Shown one piece after another: positions 22,166 to 33,409 of a DNA stretch of 64,000 bases. The notes beneath the pieces were generated by a model. That model saw nothing but the letters and a program-made list of their open reading frames with translations, searched no databases and was not told the DNA's origin. Source of the stretch: Laburnicola sp. R22_1 (taxonomy: Eukaryota; Ascomycota; Dothideomycetes; Pleosporales; Didymosphaeriaceae). The position numbers and the translations under genes were made by a program. The stretch is taken from the NCBI GenBank assembly GCA_014281115.1, contig JACONQ010000009.1, forward strand, positions 2,666,001 to 2,730,000, read 5' to 3'. Position 1 is the stretch's first letter, and every line of letters begins with the position of its first letter.

Positions 22166-25100
22166 GTTATGAGCCCGGATTGCGACGGGGCCTCACTCAC
22201 CTAAGCAATTACCCTACTAAGGACACCACAGTCTTACTGTAGGAGCAACCCTGCAAGCACGATGACAACCGAGTCGGATCCAGCCGTCACTTGAGTGACA
22301 ATCGTCCTCAGTCGATTAGAAGATTAGCACAAATGGCTGTTTATCCGCAAGGATACAGCGCAAAAGAACCAACTCTAGAAATACGTTAATCTAGATATTG
22401 CAGCAGACAAGCTACCGCAGCTTAAGGAGCCAATGGAGCCTCAGCTTAGCAACTACGACAGCACGGCTACTACGTACGCCAGCCTAAATACCGAGCAGCG
22501 AGCCGATTACCGTTGGGCGTACGAGAGATGGGAAAAGAAGGATCTAGAGTATAAGCGTCAGCTGAAGGCTCTAGCAGAATTCAACTCTGAGATCAGTAAG
22601 ACGATAGCAGCACACTATATATACCTGATTGAGGACAAGGGTACGCCGCACGAACGACTTACAACCCTTAAGAAACATCTTGCACTATTGGACGCGACAC
22701 GTCGCTGCGATTTAATAACAAAGTATAAGGATCTCTAGACACTACTAAAGGGCAGAAAGGTTAAAGAGTGGCTTCGACGTTGGGTTGAGGTTACTAACTA
22801 GTGCAAGGCTATTAGGCTGGCATAGACAGAGGATTCTCGCGCGCAGGAAGACTTCCTAGTTGCCTGCAAGGTACTTGACCCAGAATATGGAATAGCAGGT
22901 CTGCGAGACCTAATCCAGAAGAAGAGGCTTAGTGAAACAGTCCTATTAGTGAAGGACTACGTTGCCAAGTTCTTAGCGTACTTGAAGCGCACACGCCTAA
23001 TTAGTACGGGCTTTAGTGCACATGCGGTAGAGCTAGAGATAGCTAAGCTAATAAAAACACTATAAAGCAAACTTTTATGGAGCGATATATGCCTCTGTGG
23101 CAACAAACACTCTTAGTCTAAGTGCTGGGTAATAAATTCAGATGCTTCTTTCTAACCCCAAGGATACAATAACAAGGAGGGTAGCAAGAAGGTGGCAGCA
23201 GCTTTTGCTAAGGATCTAAGCTTAAAGATAAGGGTGGAGAAGGCTATAAAGGACTAAAAGGCAACTTAATCGAGCTCTAAGTCTGCAGTTACTATTAACA
23301 ATAGAAAGCCTTCCTTGAACCCATCTACCTATACCGCGCGATATATGGAATCTAATACTGTTACGGTTAATAAGCGCGGCAAGCGCGATAAGAAGCTGTT
23401 GTTTAATAACAGCGTCAAACCCGCTAAGAAGCTAGTAACTCTATTTACACTTAACAATATTAGCAGCTACAACTTATTAAGTAACTAATTTATACTTAAT
23501 CCTAGTTTAAACACCTATATTATTAATACTAAGTCTTGGCCTAAATAGACAAGAGAGTATAAGGCTAGTGCTAATAACTTTGTAGAAGTAGGAATAGGAC
23601 GTATTAAAATTACTATATAGGACAGTATAAAACTAATAGTAAAGACACCTAAGGGCCTATTAGCTATAGTCCTAACGCACGTTGCTTTAGTTAAAGGCTT
23701 CTTAACAAGCCTTATAGGCTTAGCACACTATTGCTTAAGTCAGATTCACTTTAACTTAGGACAAGACCTTCTATACAAGGTTAGTAGAAAATCCGTGGTT
23801 GCATACCTAGAATACTAAGATAGACACTAGCTAGTTAACGCTAATGCTAGCCGCCGCCCAGAAACCCGCTTATTGTTATCCTTTAGCACTACTTACTAAC
23901 CTTTAAAGGACCCTTAACCTAATTATATAATCGACTATAGGACAGCCCACAGCACCTACAGTTACCCTGGCAAGAAGGCAATTAAGAAGCTGGCTAACCA
24001 TATAGAAGGCTTGCGAGTAGAAAGTAGAGACATCAACTTCTATAGCGTATATATTAAATCAAAGCTCTTAGAGCAAGTCTCTAGAAGATAGCAGGAGGAC
24101 TTTGCACAAAGGAAGTTCTATTGCGTTGCTATAGACTTTATCTAGCTACTGCCTTAAGAAGCAGACTCTTGTCTTAATAGTAACAGAGTTACAGGTCACA
24201 TAGTGGACTAGTACAGCAAGTGGCATAAAGTGGATTGCTTTCCACACTGTACGAAGGCATTTCTAAGCCGCTGGCTTGTCCGTAAGATTCGTAAGATACA
24301 GCGTATCTTTGATAGCGACGTTACCGCAATTAAGACCAACAACAATTAAGGGTATAGAGTTGCACCAAACGTATTAGAGGAGCTCTGCGCTAAGCTAGGT
24401 ATCCAATATAAGCCGCAGGCAGAATACGCAGATGAGTAGAACAGCCTCGCTAAGAGAGTAGGCAAGATTATTATTATTCAAGCTTAAGCTATAAGACTTA
24501 AAGGAAATCTGCCAAAATTATTATCAAACAAGCTGCTCAAGACAGCAGCATACATACTAAATCGTACACCAACCGAAGCGCTAGGTTAGAAGACTCCATA
24601 TGAGATTGTATGGGGATTAAAGCCAAAGGTGAACTACCTACGCCCTATAGGCTGCCAAGTGTACGTCTGGAACCCATTAGTTAAAAGAGGTAACAAGCTC
24701 GAGTCTAGAGCACTTATTGGCCAACTTATAGGCTATAATTTAACGAATATCTTTAGAATCTAGCTGCCAGCAAAGGACAGAGTAATTCGAGCAAGAGATG
24801 TTATTCTCAAGCCAACGCAGTTCTATAAGGAACCAGATGGCTACGCAGCTAAGTTAGTAATTAAAGAAGTTATAGAGCTGCTTACCTTTTTAAAAGAAGC
24901 TAAATCTAACAATATCACTATTAAAGAGCTTATAACGCTTAGGCAGAGTTGTATAGTACCTATAGCTGCAGCTCCCACCAGCGAGTAGCAGGTAGGGGGT
25001 GAGGATAGAGCTACTAAAGCTAAGGTTGACGAGGTTAACAGAGTTAACAAGGATGTAGAGGACTTATTTTTAGGAAGTGGGCTACTTACGCCTACGTCTA

Positions 25101-25841
25101 GAGGTTCACCTTTACCTTAAGTAACTAGGCATTAGAACAACAATAATCTAGTTAAAGTTCTCCTAATAGAGCAAGACCTAGAGTTAACACTAAAAGAGCT
25201 CTCTGCTACCCAAATTCCTAGCTATATACCTAATCGCCATAACAACAACGCGCTGAGGCGTAGAAACCTCAAAATTAATAAGTTAAACATACTTATAGGT
25301 TCACGCCGACAGCGGCAGCGCGCTAAAGACCTTATATATGTAACTAGATACTAGACGCACGCGATTTCCTATAGAATACGCATTAATAACTACCTACACG
25401 CCTTTTTAATAGCGCTGAAACTGCAGCCTATTATTAAGATTCATTAGTCACAGGTTCCGCCTCCACTAAGGACCTGGAAAGACCTAGAGACTTATCCGTA
25501 TAGAGCTGAGTTTCAATAAGCTAGTTAAAAAGAATACCGCAGTATATAGAGCAAAGAATGCTTTATAAGGACTGCAAAAACAGCAGAAAGTGCTAACGCC
25601 AAAGTGTTACTACTAATGTGGGTTTTTACGTATAAATTTGACAAAGATGGCTTTCTTTCACGGTTTAAGGCACGTCTAGTGCTTCGAGGTGACCTCGAGC
25701 AGCCGTACGGAGACACCTACGCTGCTACACTAGTAGCACGCACATTTAGAGCAATCACCGCTATTGCTAATCATTTTGGACTAGTGCTAGTTTAGTACGA
25801 CGTACTAACAGCTTTTCTCAACGCCAGACTTAATCGTCTAC

Positions 25842-25993
25842 TGTAAGGGATAAGTAGGGTAGCAATTAGGAATGAGAGACTGAGTTGATTGTAACAAGCT
25901 GAACAGAGAAACTGCTTAAGTAGCAGAATCGTGATCAGCAACTAGTCTACATCAGGTTGGTGGTATCATGTGATATCGTACTCCACACTAACA
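25842..25993 (-). repeat. copia-2B LTR (3' in element sense)
   Basis: 152 bp, reverse complement of the copia-2A LTR. Confidence 0.96.
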
Positions 25994-26140
25994 CACCTCC
26001 CACAGCACAAAGGTAGCGGAGTGCTGTAAAGTATAACAAAGCAAAATGAGTGAACAGAGGGCCTCCAGGGCACCTCCCTAGGAAGAACTCTATTAGGTAA
26101 CGACAGATGTAACAAACTTATCCTCTAAACCAATAACTTG

Positions 26141-29100
26141 TTGGCGGATATCGGTTATTCCTAATTGCTGCAAGAATCGCTTGTGCTTGCTACTATTAGA
26201 GAGAGACTTTGTCAATCCATCAGCGGGCATATTAGCAGTTCCTATCCAGGTAACGTCAATGTTCCCGGCTTCAACTTGCTCGCGGATCCACATCTAATGT
26301 ACTTTAATATGTCTAAGCTTCGTGTCGAGCTTTTCTTCGTCCTTGTTGGCGATAGAGACTGTTTGCTGGTTATCACAGTACAACGTAGGTCGAACCTCTG
26401 GATTAAACCCAATAGCTTTAAAGGTGTTCATTCACCAGGATAACTCAGTGCCAGCAGTTGACAGGGCAAACAGTTCGGCCTCAGTAGTTGATTTGGTAAC
26501 AGATCTTATGATTTTTGCCTTCCAATCAATGACCATACCGTAGAGCTTAAACACATAGGCGAATGAGCTTCGAGCAGTATTAGGATTGTTAGCAAACGCG
26601 GCATTAGAGGCACTAAAGAACAACAACTCCTTAGCTTCCTTATTGTCAATTTGACTAATATAGTTGGCGTTCTTAGAGCGTGCTGTTGTTGTTGCTCTAA
26701 TTGCCCAGAATTGGAAGTCGTATAAGTATTGCCACACAGACTTGACAGCAGCAAGATGCTTTTGGCTTAGATTATTTAGATGGCGGGTAAGTATCGAGTG
26801 CGCTTTTGCCACGTCAGGCTGGGTGAAATATGAGATGAAGCCAAGGCATCCAACTAGGATCTGATATAGGCGGGTGCGCTCCGCGTTAGGTTCATCTGTA
26901 CTTGGGGGGAGATAAGACTCGCGCAGAGGGACCTTAGGGTGTCGGCTGCCCTAAAGGAGATTGTGGTCGTGGCAGACTTTTGCGATATAGGAGTCTTAGA
27001 TTATCTAGACCTTGCCTTTTGCATAGTCTCTAATAATGCGTATCCCTAGGAACTAGCGTAGTTCTCCTAAGCTTTGTGTCTTGTATTGTTTCGTGAACTT
27101 GCGTTGAAACTATTAATAATATTGTTAATTGCCTTTGTGGAAAAGGACAACGATATCATCTACGTAATAGAATAGTATCAGCTTGCCATTAGTAAATAGG
27201 CAAGGGATACCCTTGACTTGAGTGAAGCCTATATTAATAAGGGTCTTCTTTAGGTGTTTGTGCCACAGCGCTAGGGCATCCTTAAGCCTATACAGTGCTC
27301 GGCGTAGTCGCATCATATTGCCTAGTCTGTCTCGGAACCCATCTGGAGTCCAGACGTAACAGAGTCGGGCTAGGTACGCGTTGAGGAAAGCATTCTTAAC
27401 GTCGTACTGGTAGGCAAGGAGTCCAAAGGCGCACATAATAGCGATAAGGAAGCGGAGCGTTCGAGCCGCGAGGGTGGCTGCGTAGGTATCATCCCAAGTC
27501 GTCTGCAAATCTCCTCTTACGACTAGTCGAGCTTTGTAGCTAGTTAAGTAGCCATCAGCATTGAACTTGTACGTGAAAACCCACATTAGCGGCAGAGTCT
27601 CAGCATCTAGGTGCTCCTTCACGTCATCTTTCACCTTCTCAAATACACCTTTGTAAAGCTGCTCCTCAATCTCCTTGTCCGCAGCAGCGAACCACTTATC
27701 AGCATCAGGGCGGGATTTGACCTCAGCCCAGTTCTTTGGTGGCGGCGGCAGTTGATCACGGTGAACCTTCAACTCTTTATTTAGGGGCAGTTGCACGATT
27801 GCTGTAGCAAACGTTTGCCAGTACAGAGAAGCGTGCGTACTGAAATGGTCCCTAGGCGTATCGTCTCCTCTACCACCTCCCCGACGACGGGACCCTAGAA
27901 CGATATTGTCTGCAGCAATATTAGGGTTTGTCTGTCTTAGAGCGTTATTCTAATAGCGGTTTAGCGCAGTATCTCCAGAAGCAATCTCTCTCCAGCCTTT
28001 TAGTTAAGAACGATTATAAGTGCTAGGTACTGGTGTCTCTCAGGGTGTGAGTAATCCTTCATAGGCCTCCTATTGAATCTGCTCTTCGGCATCATCTGGC
28101 CTAGTAGCCTCTTCTTCTTAATCCTCAACATCATCCTTAACTGTATGTTGACGATGTGTTATATCACGATGGATCTGCTCGATAACGGGATCTTCCTCCT
28201 CGTCCGATGAATCGATATCAAGGACTCTGACTACGCGTCGTATCTCCTCCGTCATAGGCTCAAGTTGTAGAGCCGAGTAGCGTTGGTCTCGTACGAAGAC
28301 AACATCACGTGTTCGAACAACACTGTCAGCCCCAGGAACCCATACACGGAAGATATTCGTTCCTTCGTATCCAACTAGCCATCCAGTAATCGACCTTGAC
28401 TCGAGCTTGTCACCTTTGGCCACCTTAGTATTACAGAATAGGGCTTTAGCACCAATAACGTCTATATATGCAAGAGACGGCTTCACCTTGCGTACATGTT
28501 CGTAGGGCGTCTTCTAGTCAAGAACCTCTATTGGCAATCGATTAAGGATGTAAATAGCCGTTAGGCATAACTCGTTAGCTAGTTCCTTAGGCAAATTTGC
28601 TTCAATCCGCAAAGCTCTTGCCGCAGTGATAATAAGGTTACCAGCCTTCTTGGGCAGGCCAGTCATCTCTTCTGCACTAACAGCACGTCGCTCAGCTGTG
28701 ATACCCAGGTCTTGAAAGACCTCCCAGAGATCAGCATAACCCTTTTCGTTGTCACAGCGAACGTATACAACAATCGCGTTAAACTAGGTCTGTATAAGCG
28801 CCAGTATCTGTCGAACTAAGCGCGTTAGAGTCTCCTTCTTCTTATCATAAAGAGTCTTCCCTAAATAGTATCTGCTATGTTGACACACAGCGTATAAGAG
28901 CCACTTGTCCCTATTATAGCAAGCTTCACCCGTCTTCCTGAGTTGTACAAGGTCGATACCAATACGTTTAAAGGGGCGTGTCGCAGGCTCGCGTTGAGGG
29001 CGTCAACTGATAATCTTAGAAAGCTTAGAGTTGATGCACTTTTCACATTCCCTCCATTGCGGGGCTTAGGGGCCAGTGATGAGCCTAATACCATCCACTG

Positions 29101-30844
29101 CCTGCTCTAGGTGTTCAACCGCGCGTCGTCCTGCATAAGCTAGCATCTGATAAGCTTCTATAGGGGTGACTTGTAGAGGCTTGCGCTCTATACGGCTTGG
29201 CTTGGCTGACTTCAACTGAATCGCGAATGTGTACAACTCTAATGCGTTCGGACGTGTTGCCTTGTTAGAGTCCATAACCTAATGGCCACCCTGCTTATCA
29301 AGTGTGCAGAATATGTCCATTGAAGCGCTCCTTAGATAGAGACAGCTACGTCCCGAGTCGAACTTAATACCAACTGATTGACAGCGTGAGAGTGACACTA
29401 CTAATGTAAAGAACGTGGGAATAAGTGCTACCTATGTCATAGTCACTCGACGTTCGCTAGTTAGAGTATTAACAAACAGCTTAACATTTCCCCACTTATG
29501 TATCTGCAGGGCTTGCGTGCCGGCTAGTAGGATATTATCTGGGTGTCCATCTCGGATCTTCTCCCAAGTCTTTGGCCGATGGTTTGTAACATGTAGATTG
29601 GAGCTAGGATCTAGTATCCACTTGTTAATTAATGGCAGTGGAGGCTGTTAAACAGCAGCTGTCCTAAGTAGAGTAATAACCTGAGCTGCGTTCTGGCTGC
29701 CTTGCTAGTGCATAACTGCTCCTGTTAAGTTTTAAGCATTTGATAGAGGGTGACCAGTGTCTATTAAGAAATCATTCTTGTTAGCAGCAGCTACCTTTTC
29801 ACTAGCTTTCTTCTCAGCTCCGAACAGAGCTGCGCTTAAAGGGTTGCCTTTGCCTAGTTTCCTAACTCTATTAAACTCGGCTGAGACAACTGGGTCGGGC
29901 CTCCATCTAGTAGGTCGGAGAGAAGGCACCACATAGGAGCACTGTTTAAACAAGTGCTGTTCCCCGCAGATGCACGTGACTGTACGTTTCTGGGTGTTGC
30001 TGTTGGTGTTTAGACTAGGGCGTCCTAAAACGGCGTATATTCCAAGTGCTAACGCTACAGGGTTCAAGGTGCGTCAGAACCGTTAATAGTTCTCCACTAG
30101 TGCAACAGGATTCATATACAGGGTTCCGTTTATCTTAGCTCGCGTAATCTCCTAAATTTCGTGCGTGACAAAGGACTTATCAATTCCCCTAATTGCTTAA
30201 AGAAAGTCCTGCTGTGCTCAATAATCCTAGACTTCAGGTAGTTTCAGTTTAATCATGTCGCGAAGAATAGTGATGTAGCTCTCATACCAAGCATCCATCT
30301 TCTGTCGTTGTGGAACCTTCTTAATCTTGTCGTACTGCTCGAGCAACTCATACTTGCGTTCTGCTACTAACATACAGAATATCTTCTTAAGTTGCATAAG
30401 TTGTTTATAGGGAGTTTCAGCATCCTCAATAACTAGGATATGCCTGCTAGCGATCGTCCTTGCAATCTCCCGTGCCAGGTTGTTGAGAGCGTTCTCCTTC
30501 TTCTGCTAGGCTGCCAGCTTTGTTGCGTAGAACCCATGCCAGAAGGTGTAGTCCTCTCGTTTAGATTTCGTGAGTTCGTCTAGTTTAATATTATTGTCGC
30601 CCTAGACAATGCTTGAAGCTTTGTTAGGTGTGTTGTCCTTTTTAAATAAGCGTAGTAGTCGCTCCTTAGGTTTCTTATTGTAGATTTTCTTAACAGTATC
30701 TACTATCAAATCTGGGTTACAATAGTCCCAGATCTTGTATGCCTTAGCGGTCCTCTTTTGCAGAAAGATCCACTTCGACCAATCGCTTGGCTTGTTAAGG
30801 ATAATCGTCTCCTTAACAATCAGCTCGTCCTCTTTGTTGCTCAT
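26141..30844 (-). pseudogene. copia-2B gag-pol, heavily stopped
   Basis: Collinear with copia-2A. The gag ATG at 30844 is the same distance (261 nt) inside the LTR. Open pieces remain at 30602-30844 (gag), 29732-30067 (knuckle region), 28118-28486 (integrase C-terminal), 27125-27796 (RT, including YYVDDIVVLF) and 26432-26812 (RNase H). Where 2A ends at 21627-21629, this copy reads CAA and continues to a stop at 26093. Confidence 0.9.
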
Positions 30845-30953
30845 CGTGGCAAACTAGAGCTTGTTGAGTTAATCTCCATTGTGGAAAGCGCGTGTGTAGT
30901 AAGTAGGTAGAGTGTGAACTGCAGTCGAATTAAGCGTAGGCCGGGCTCATAAC

Positions 30954-31105
30954 TGTAAGGGATAAGTAGGGTAGCAATTAGGAATGAGAGACTGAGTTGA
31001 TTGTAACAAGCTGAACAGAGAAACTGCTTAAGTAGCAGAATCGTGATCAGCAACTAGTCTACATCAGGTTGGTGGTATCATGTGATATCGTACTCCACAC
31101 TAACA
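30954..31105 (-). repeat. copia-2B LTR (5' in element sense)
   Basis: 152 bp, flanked by GTTATGAGCCCGG (reverse complement at 30941-30953) as the primer-binding site. Confidence 0.96.
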
Positions 31106-32388
31106 TCTACTCTACGCGCAAATGCCAGACGGATTTTAAGCAGATAGAGAACTACTCTAGATACTCCGCGCTCTCTATGGGTTAAAAGAGTCACCACTAC
31201 TATAGTACAAGGAGCTCCGCAGGACGCTATAGTTACTAGGGATAAAGCCTGTGCCAGGTTTCCTATGTGTATACACTAATAAATAGCTCATCTTGTTTGT
31301 CTATATTAACAATATTGTTATGGCTTATTACCCTTACAACGCCGAGCTGCACTGGCAGTTTAAGTAGAAGCTTAGCAAGTACTATTAACTAAAGCAACTT
31401 AGTCCACTTAAGTGGTTCTTAGGCATACGCGTTAAACGAGACATCGCCGCCCACAAACTTTAGCTGCTCCAGGATGCCTACATTAACAAGGTAACCACAA
31501 ACTATGGCATAACAACTGCTAGCCGCCGCGCTAAGGTACTAATAACAGTTAACTATCTCAAGCTATCTATGGAGGAACCTAACGCAGCCCAGACAAAGCT
31601 TTACTAGAAGCTTGTTGGTCATCTCGCGTTCCTCACGCAGTTTACTTGCCTAGATCTAGCACGCGCTTATGTGATACACGCTTTACATCTTACTAACCCT
31701 AGACAAGCTTATATAAAGTCTATTTGCAAAGTGTGGCAATACATTCTAGAGACTTAGTACTATGCACTAGAAGCTTATACAGCCAAAGAAGGGATTTAGG
31801 AGTTTGTGACTACAGAAGAGGACTATCGCGACCCTATCTTCTTTAGAGCATCTAATGCAGCTTTTGCTAATAATGTGGAAACTCGCTGCAGCTCCTAAGA
31901 CTACGTTTTCCAACTGTTTAGGATAACTATTAACTAGAAGTCTACCCTACAGCGTACAGTCATCAAATCTACTACTAAGGCAAAGCTACTTGCGCTCTCT
32001 CTCACAGGCTTAGAGATAGAGGAATAGCTTCGCTTATACTGCAGCCTATCCTTAACACTAAATATAACTCTAACTATTTAGTGTGATAACCAGCAGACTG
32101 TTAGAATTATTACAAAGGAGTAAGATAAGCTGGCAACAAAGCTTAAGCACGTTAATATACACTAGAGTTGGATTCGCTAGAAAGTAGAGCAAGGATGACT
32201 TAACGTCCAATAGCGACCTACTAATAGAATGCCTACTAATAGGATAACTAAGATGCTATCCCACCAGAAGCATGCCAAGTTTGTAAGCCAGCTACACCTT
32301 ACAGATCTACAATCTCAACTTTAATACATAGCAAATATGTAGGAAAAGTTATCCTTACGTTGCTAGACAACTACAGGATAAGGGGGTG

Positions 32389-32572
32389 TGTAACAGTAGT
32401 GGGTAAGTTTAGAGTTGCTGCCTACAGATCTACTGTTGCCTGTACTAGTTTATTGCTGCCTACACTTGTTCACTGCTGCCTAGATTGCCTATTAGTATAT
32501 ATCCTAGGTACTACTCATATTCAATACAACAAGTGTTGCCTCGACTTTCGCCTTTTAGCTACAACCGCTACA
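32389..32572 (+). repeat. copia-3 3' LTR
   Basis: 184 bp, preceded by the purine tract and followed by target duplication TATGC. Confidence 0.95.
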
Positions 32573-32897
32573 TATGCTAACTACCACCACCCGTATCAGA
32601 CGTTCAAAGCGGAAAGAGGAAACCTGGAACACCTTAATAAGGAATACCATTCCTACCTCTCCCCCTACGCTTCCTTCGGATACGGTGGTGGTATGTATGC
32701 TAACTACTACCACCCGTATCCGGAGGAAGCGGAAAGTGGTAAAAGAGGCCGAAGGGCCCTGCCCATACTGTAACAGGGCCCTCCGGAACGTGATGAGGCG
32801 GGCAGGGTGGGAAAACTGGATGCTCCTTCACCCACAGGAATTTCATGGGTTCACAGAAGCGCCAGTCCTCAATAGCGAGGTCTGGCAAGGGCGCTAA

Positions 32898-33409
32898 GCT
32901 TTCCAGCACTGAGAAATCGAATGTGCGCGAGATTATTCACGGATTATTATATATGGGTATTGCTATGACTTGTAAAAAGCAATTCATGGGGGTTTTAATG
33001 CACTATAATAATTTCTATATTGACATAACATTTGATCCGCAGTCCAGTTGTGTTTCGCCTTCGTCGCTCCAACTAAGCTCTCGGTCTCTTGAGACAATCG
33101 AGTTGATAAGATGATTTGCAGACTTGACAGGCTCGGGAGTTTACGAGCCGCGGTGGAAGACAGGGATGAAGTGGTCATCCTCGCCACCTACACGCGCTTG
33201 TTTCTCTTCATGTATCGTGTGTGATGTTCTAAGCTCCATGGATAACGACACATCATGATCTTAGTACCTGTCCCAGACATGATCTTGTAGCAGCCGGCAG
33301 CGGTTCGTTCTGCTCATCTTCGAGAATCTCAGATATAGCCGGCATCTTCCCCTCAGGCCTGCAACTTGTCAGTTCGCCTTCTATCTAGCCTTACAAAGAG
33401 GTCTTCCAC
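32898..33409. other. Intergenic, no supported gene
   Basis: Short ORFs only. It separates the split host gene from the 3' end of the Zn2Cys6 gene and presumably contains the 3' untranslated region of the latter. Confidence 0.4.

Larger units (their letters stand above)
25837..31110 (-). mobile_element. copia-2B: nested Ty1/Copia element, inverted (with TSD)
   Basis: The element is 25842-31105, 5264 bp, exactly the length of copia-2A. It has 152-bp LTRs at each end and TSD TCTAC (25837-25841 and 31106-31110), the repeat belonging to the copia-3 RT sequence. It is inserted in the opposite orientation to its host element. Both LTRs look identical to each other and to those of copia-2A, while the interior carries many more C/T and G/A differences and stops than copy 2A. 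Confidence 0.96.
22262..32325 (+). pseudogene. copia-3 gag-pol remnants, split by copia-2B
   Basis: Coding remnants lie at 22262-25841 and 31111-~32325. Gag pieces include the open segment 22433-22738. The integrase region (~24.1-24.8 kb) keeps LNRTP-like and KLESRALIG-type motifs. The RT begins LLMWVFTYKFDKDGFLSRFK (25607) and runs to DVLTAFLNARLNRLL, where copia-2B interrupts it. It resumes after 31110 with ALYGLKESPLLW, FVYINNIVMAY (the YVDD position) and WFLGIRV. RNase H remnants follow (STTKAKLLAL, near 31970). Stops are abundant throughout, so it is non-functional. Confidence 0.85.
21977..32577 (+). mobile_element. copia-3: old Ty1/Copia element, interrupted by copia-2B (with TSD)
   Basis: The element is 21982-32572. 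It has 184-bp LTRs beginning TGTAAC and ending GCTACA, and TSD TATGC at 21977-21981 and 32573-32577. GTTATGAGCCCGG (22166-22178) is the same half-tRNA-Met primer site as in copia-2. The purine tract AAGGGGGTG (32380-32388) precedes the 3' LTR. Without the nested copia-2B and its TSD it would be ~5.32 kb. The LTRs differ by about six transitions, and the interior is very TA-rich with dense stops, so it is older or more heavily mutated than its neighbours. Confidence 0.95.
16322..32773 (+). pseudogene. Two-exon hypothetical gene split by two retrotransposons
   Basis: Exon 1 is 16322-16555. Intron 16556-16599 (44 nt) has donor GTAAAG, a cctaac branch-like site and acceptor caag. Exon 2 begins at 16600, is broken after 16664 by copia-2A, resumes for 48 bp (21934-21981), is broken by copia-3, and ends at a stop at 32771-32773. 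Omitting the insertions and one TSD copy each leaves 234 + 309 coding bases, exactly in frame (180 residues). Exon 2 carries two 123-bp units encoding a 41-residue repeat (GNLEHLNKEYHS..SFGYGGGMYANY). No family is recognised. A second frame just downstream (CPYCNRALRNVMRRAGWENW, to 32897) may be the lost C-terminus. Confidence 0.6.

Noticed and set aside
26165..26864. Plus-strand ORFs within copia-2B
   Set aside because: Antisense of the copia-2B pol frame; the same shadows occur opposite copia-2A.
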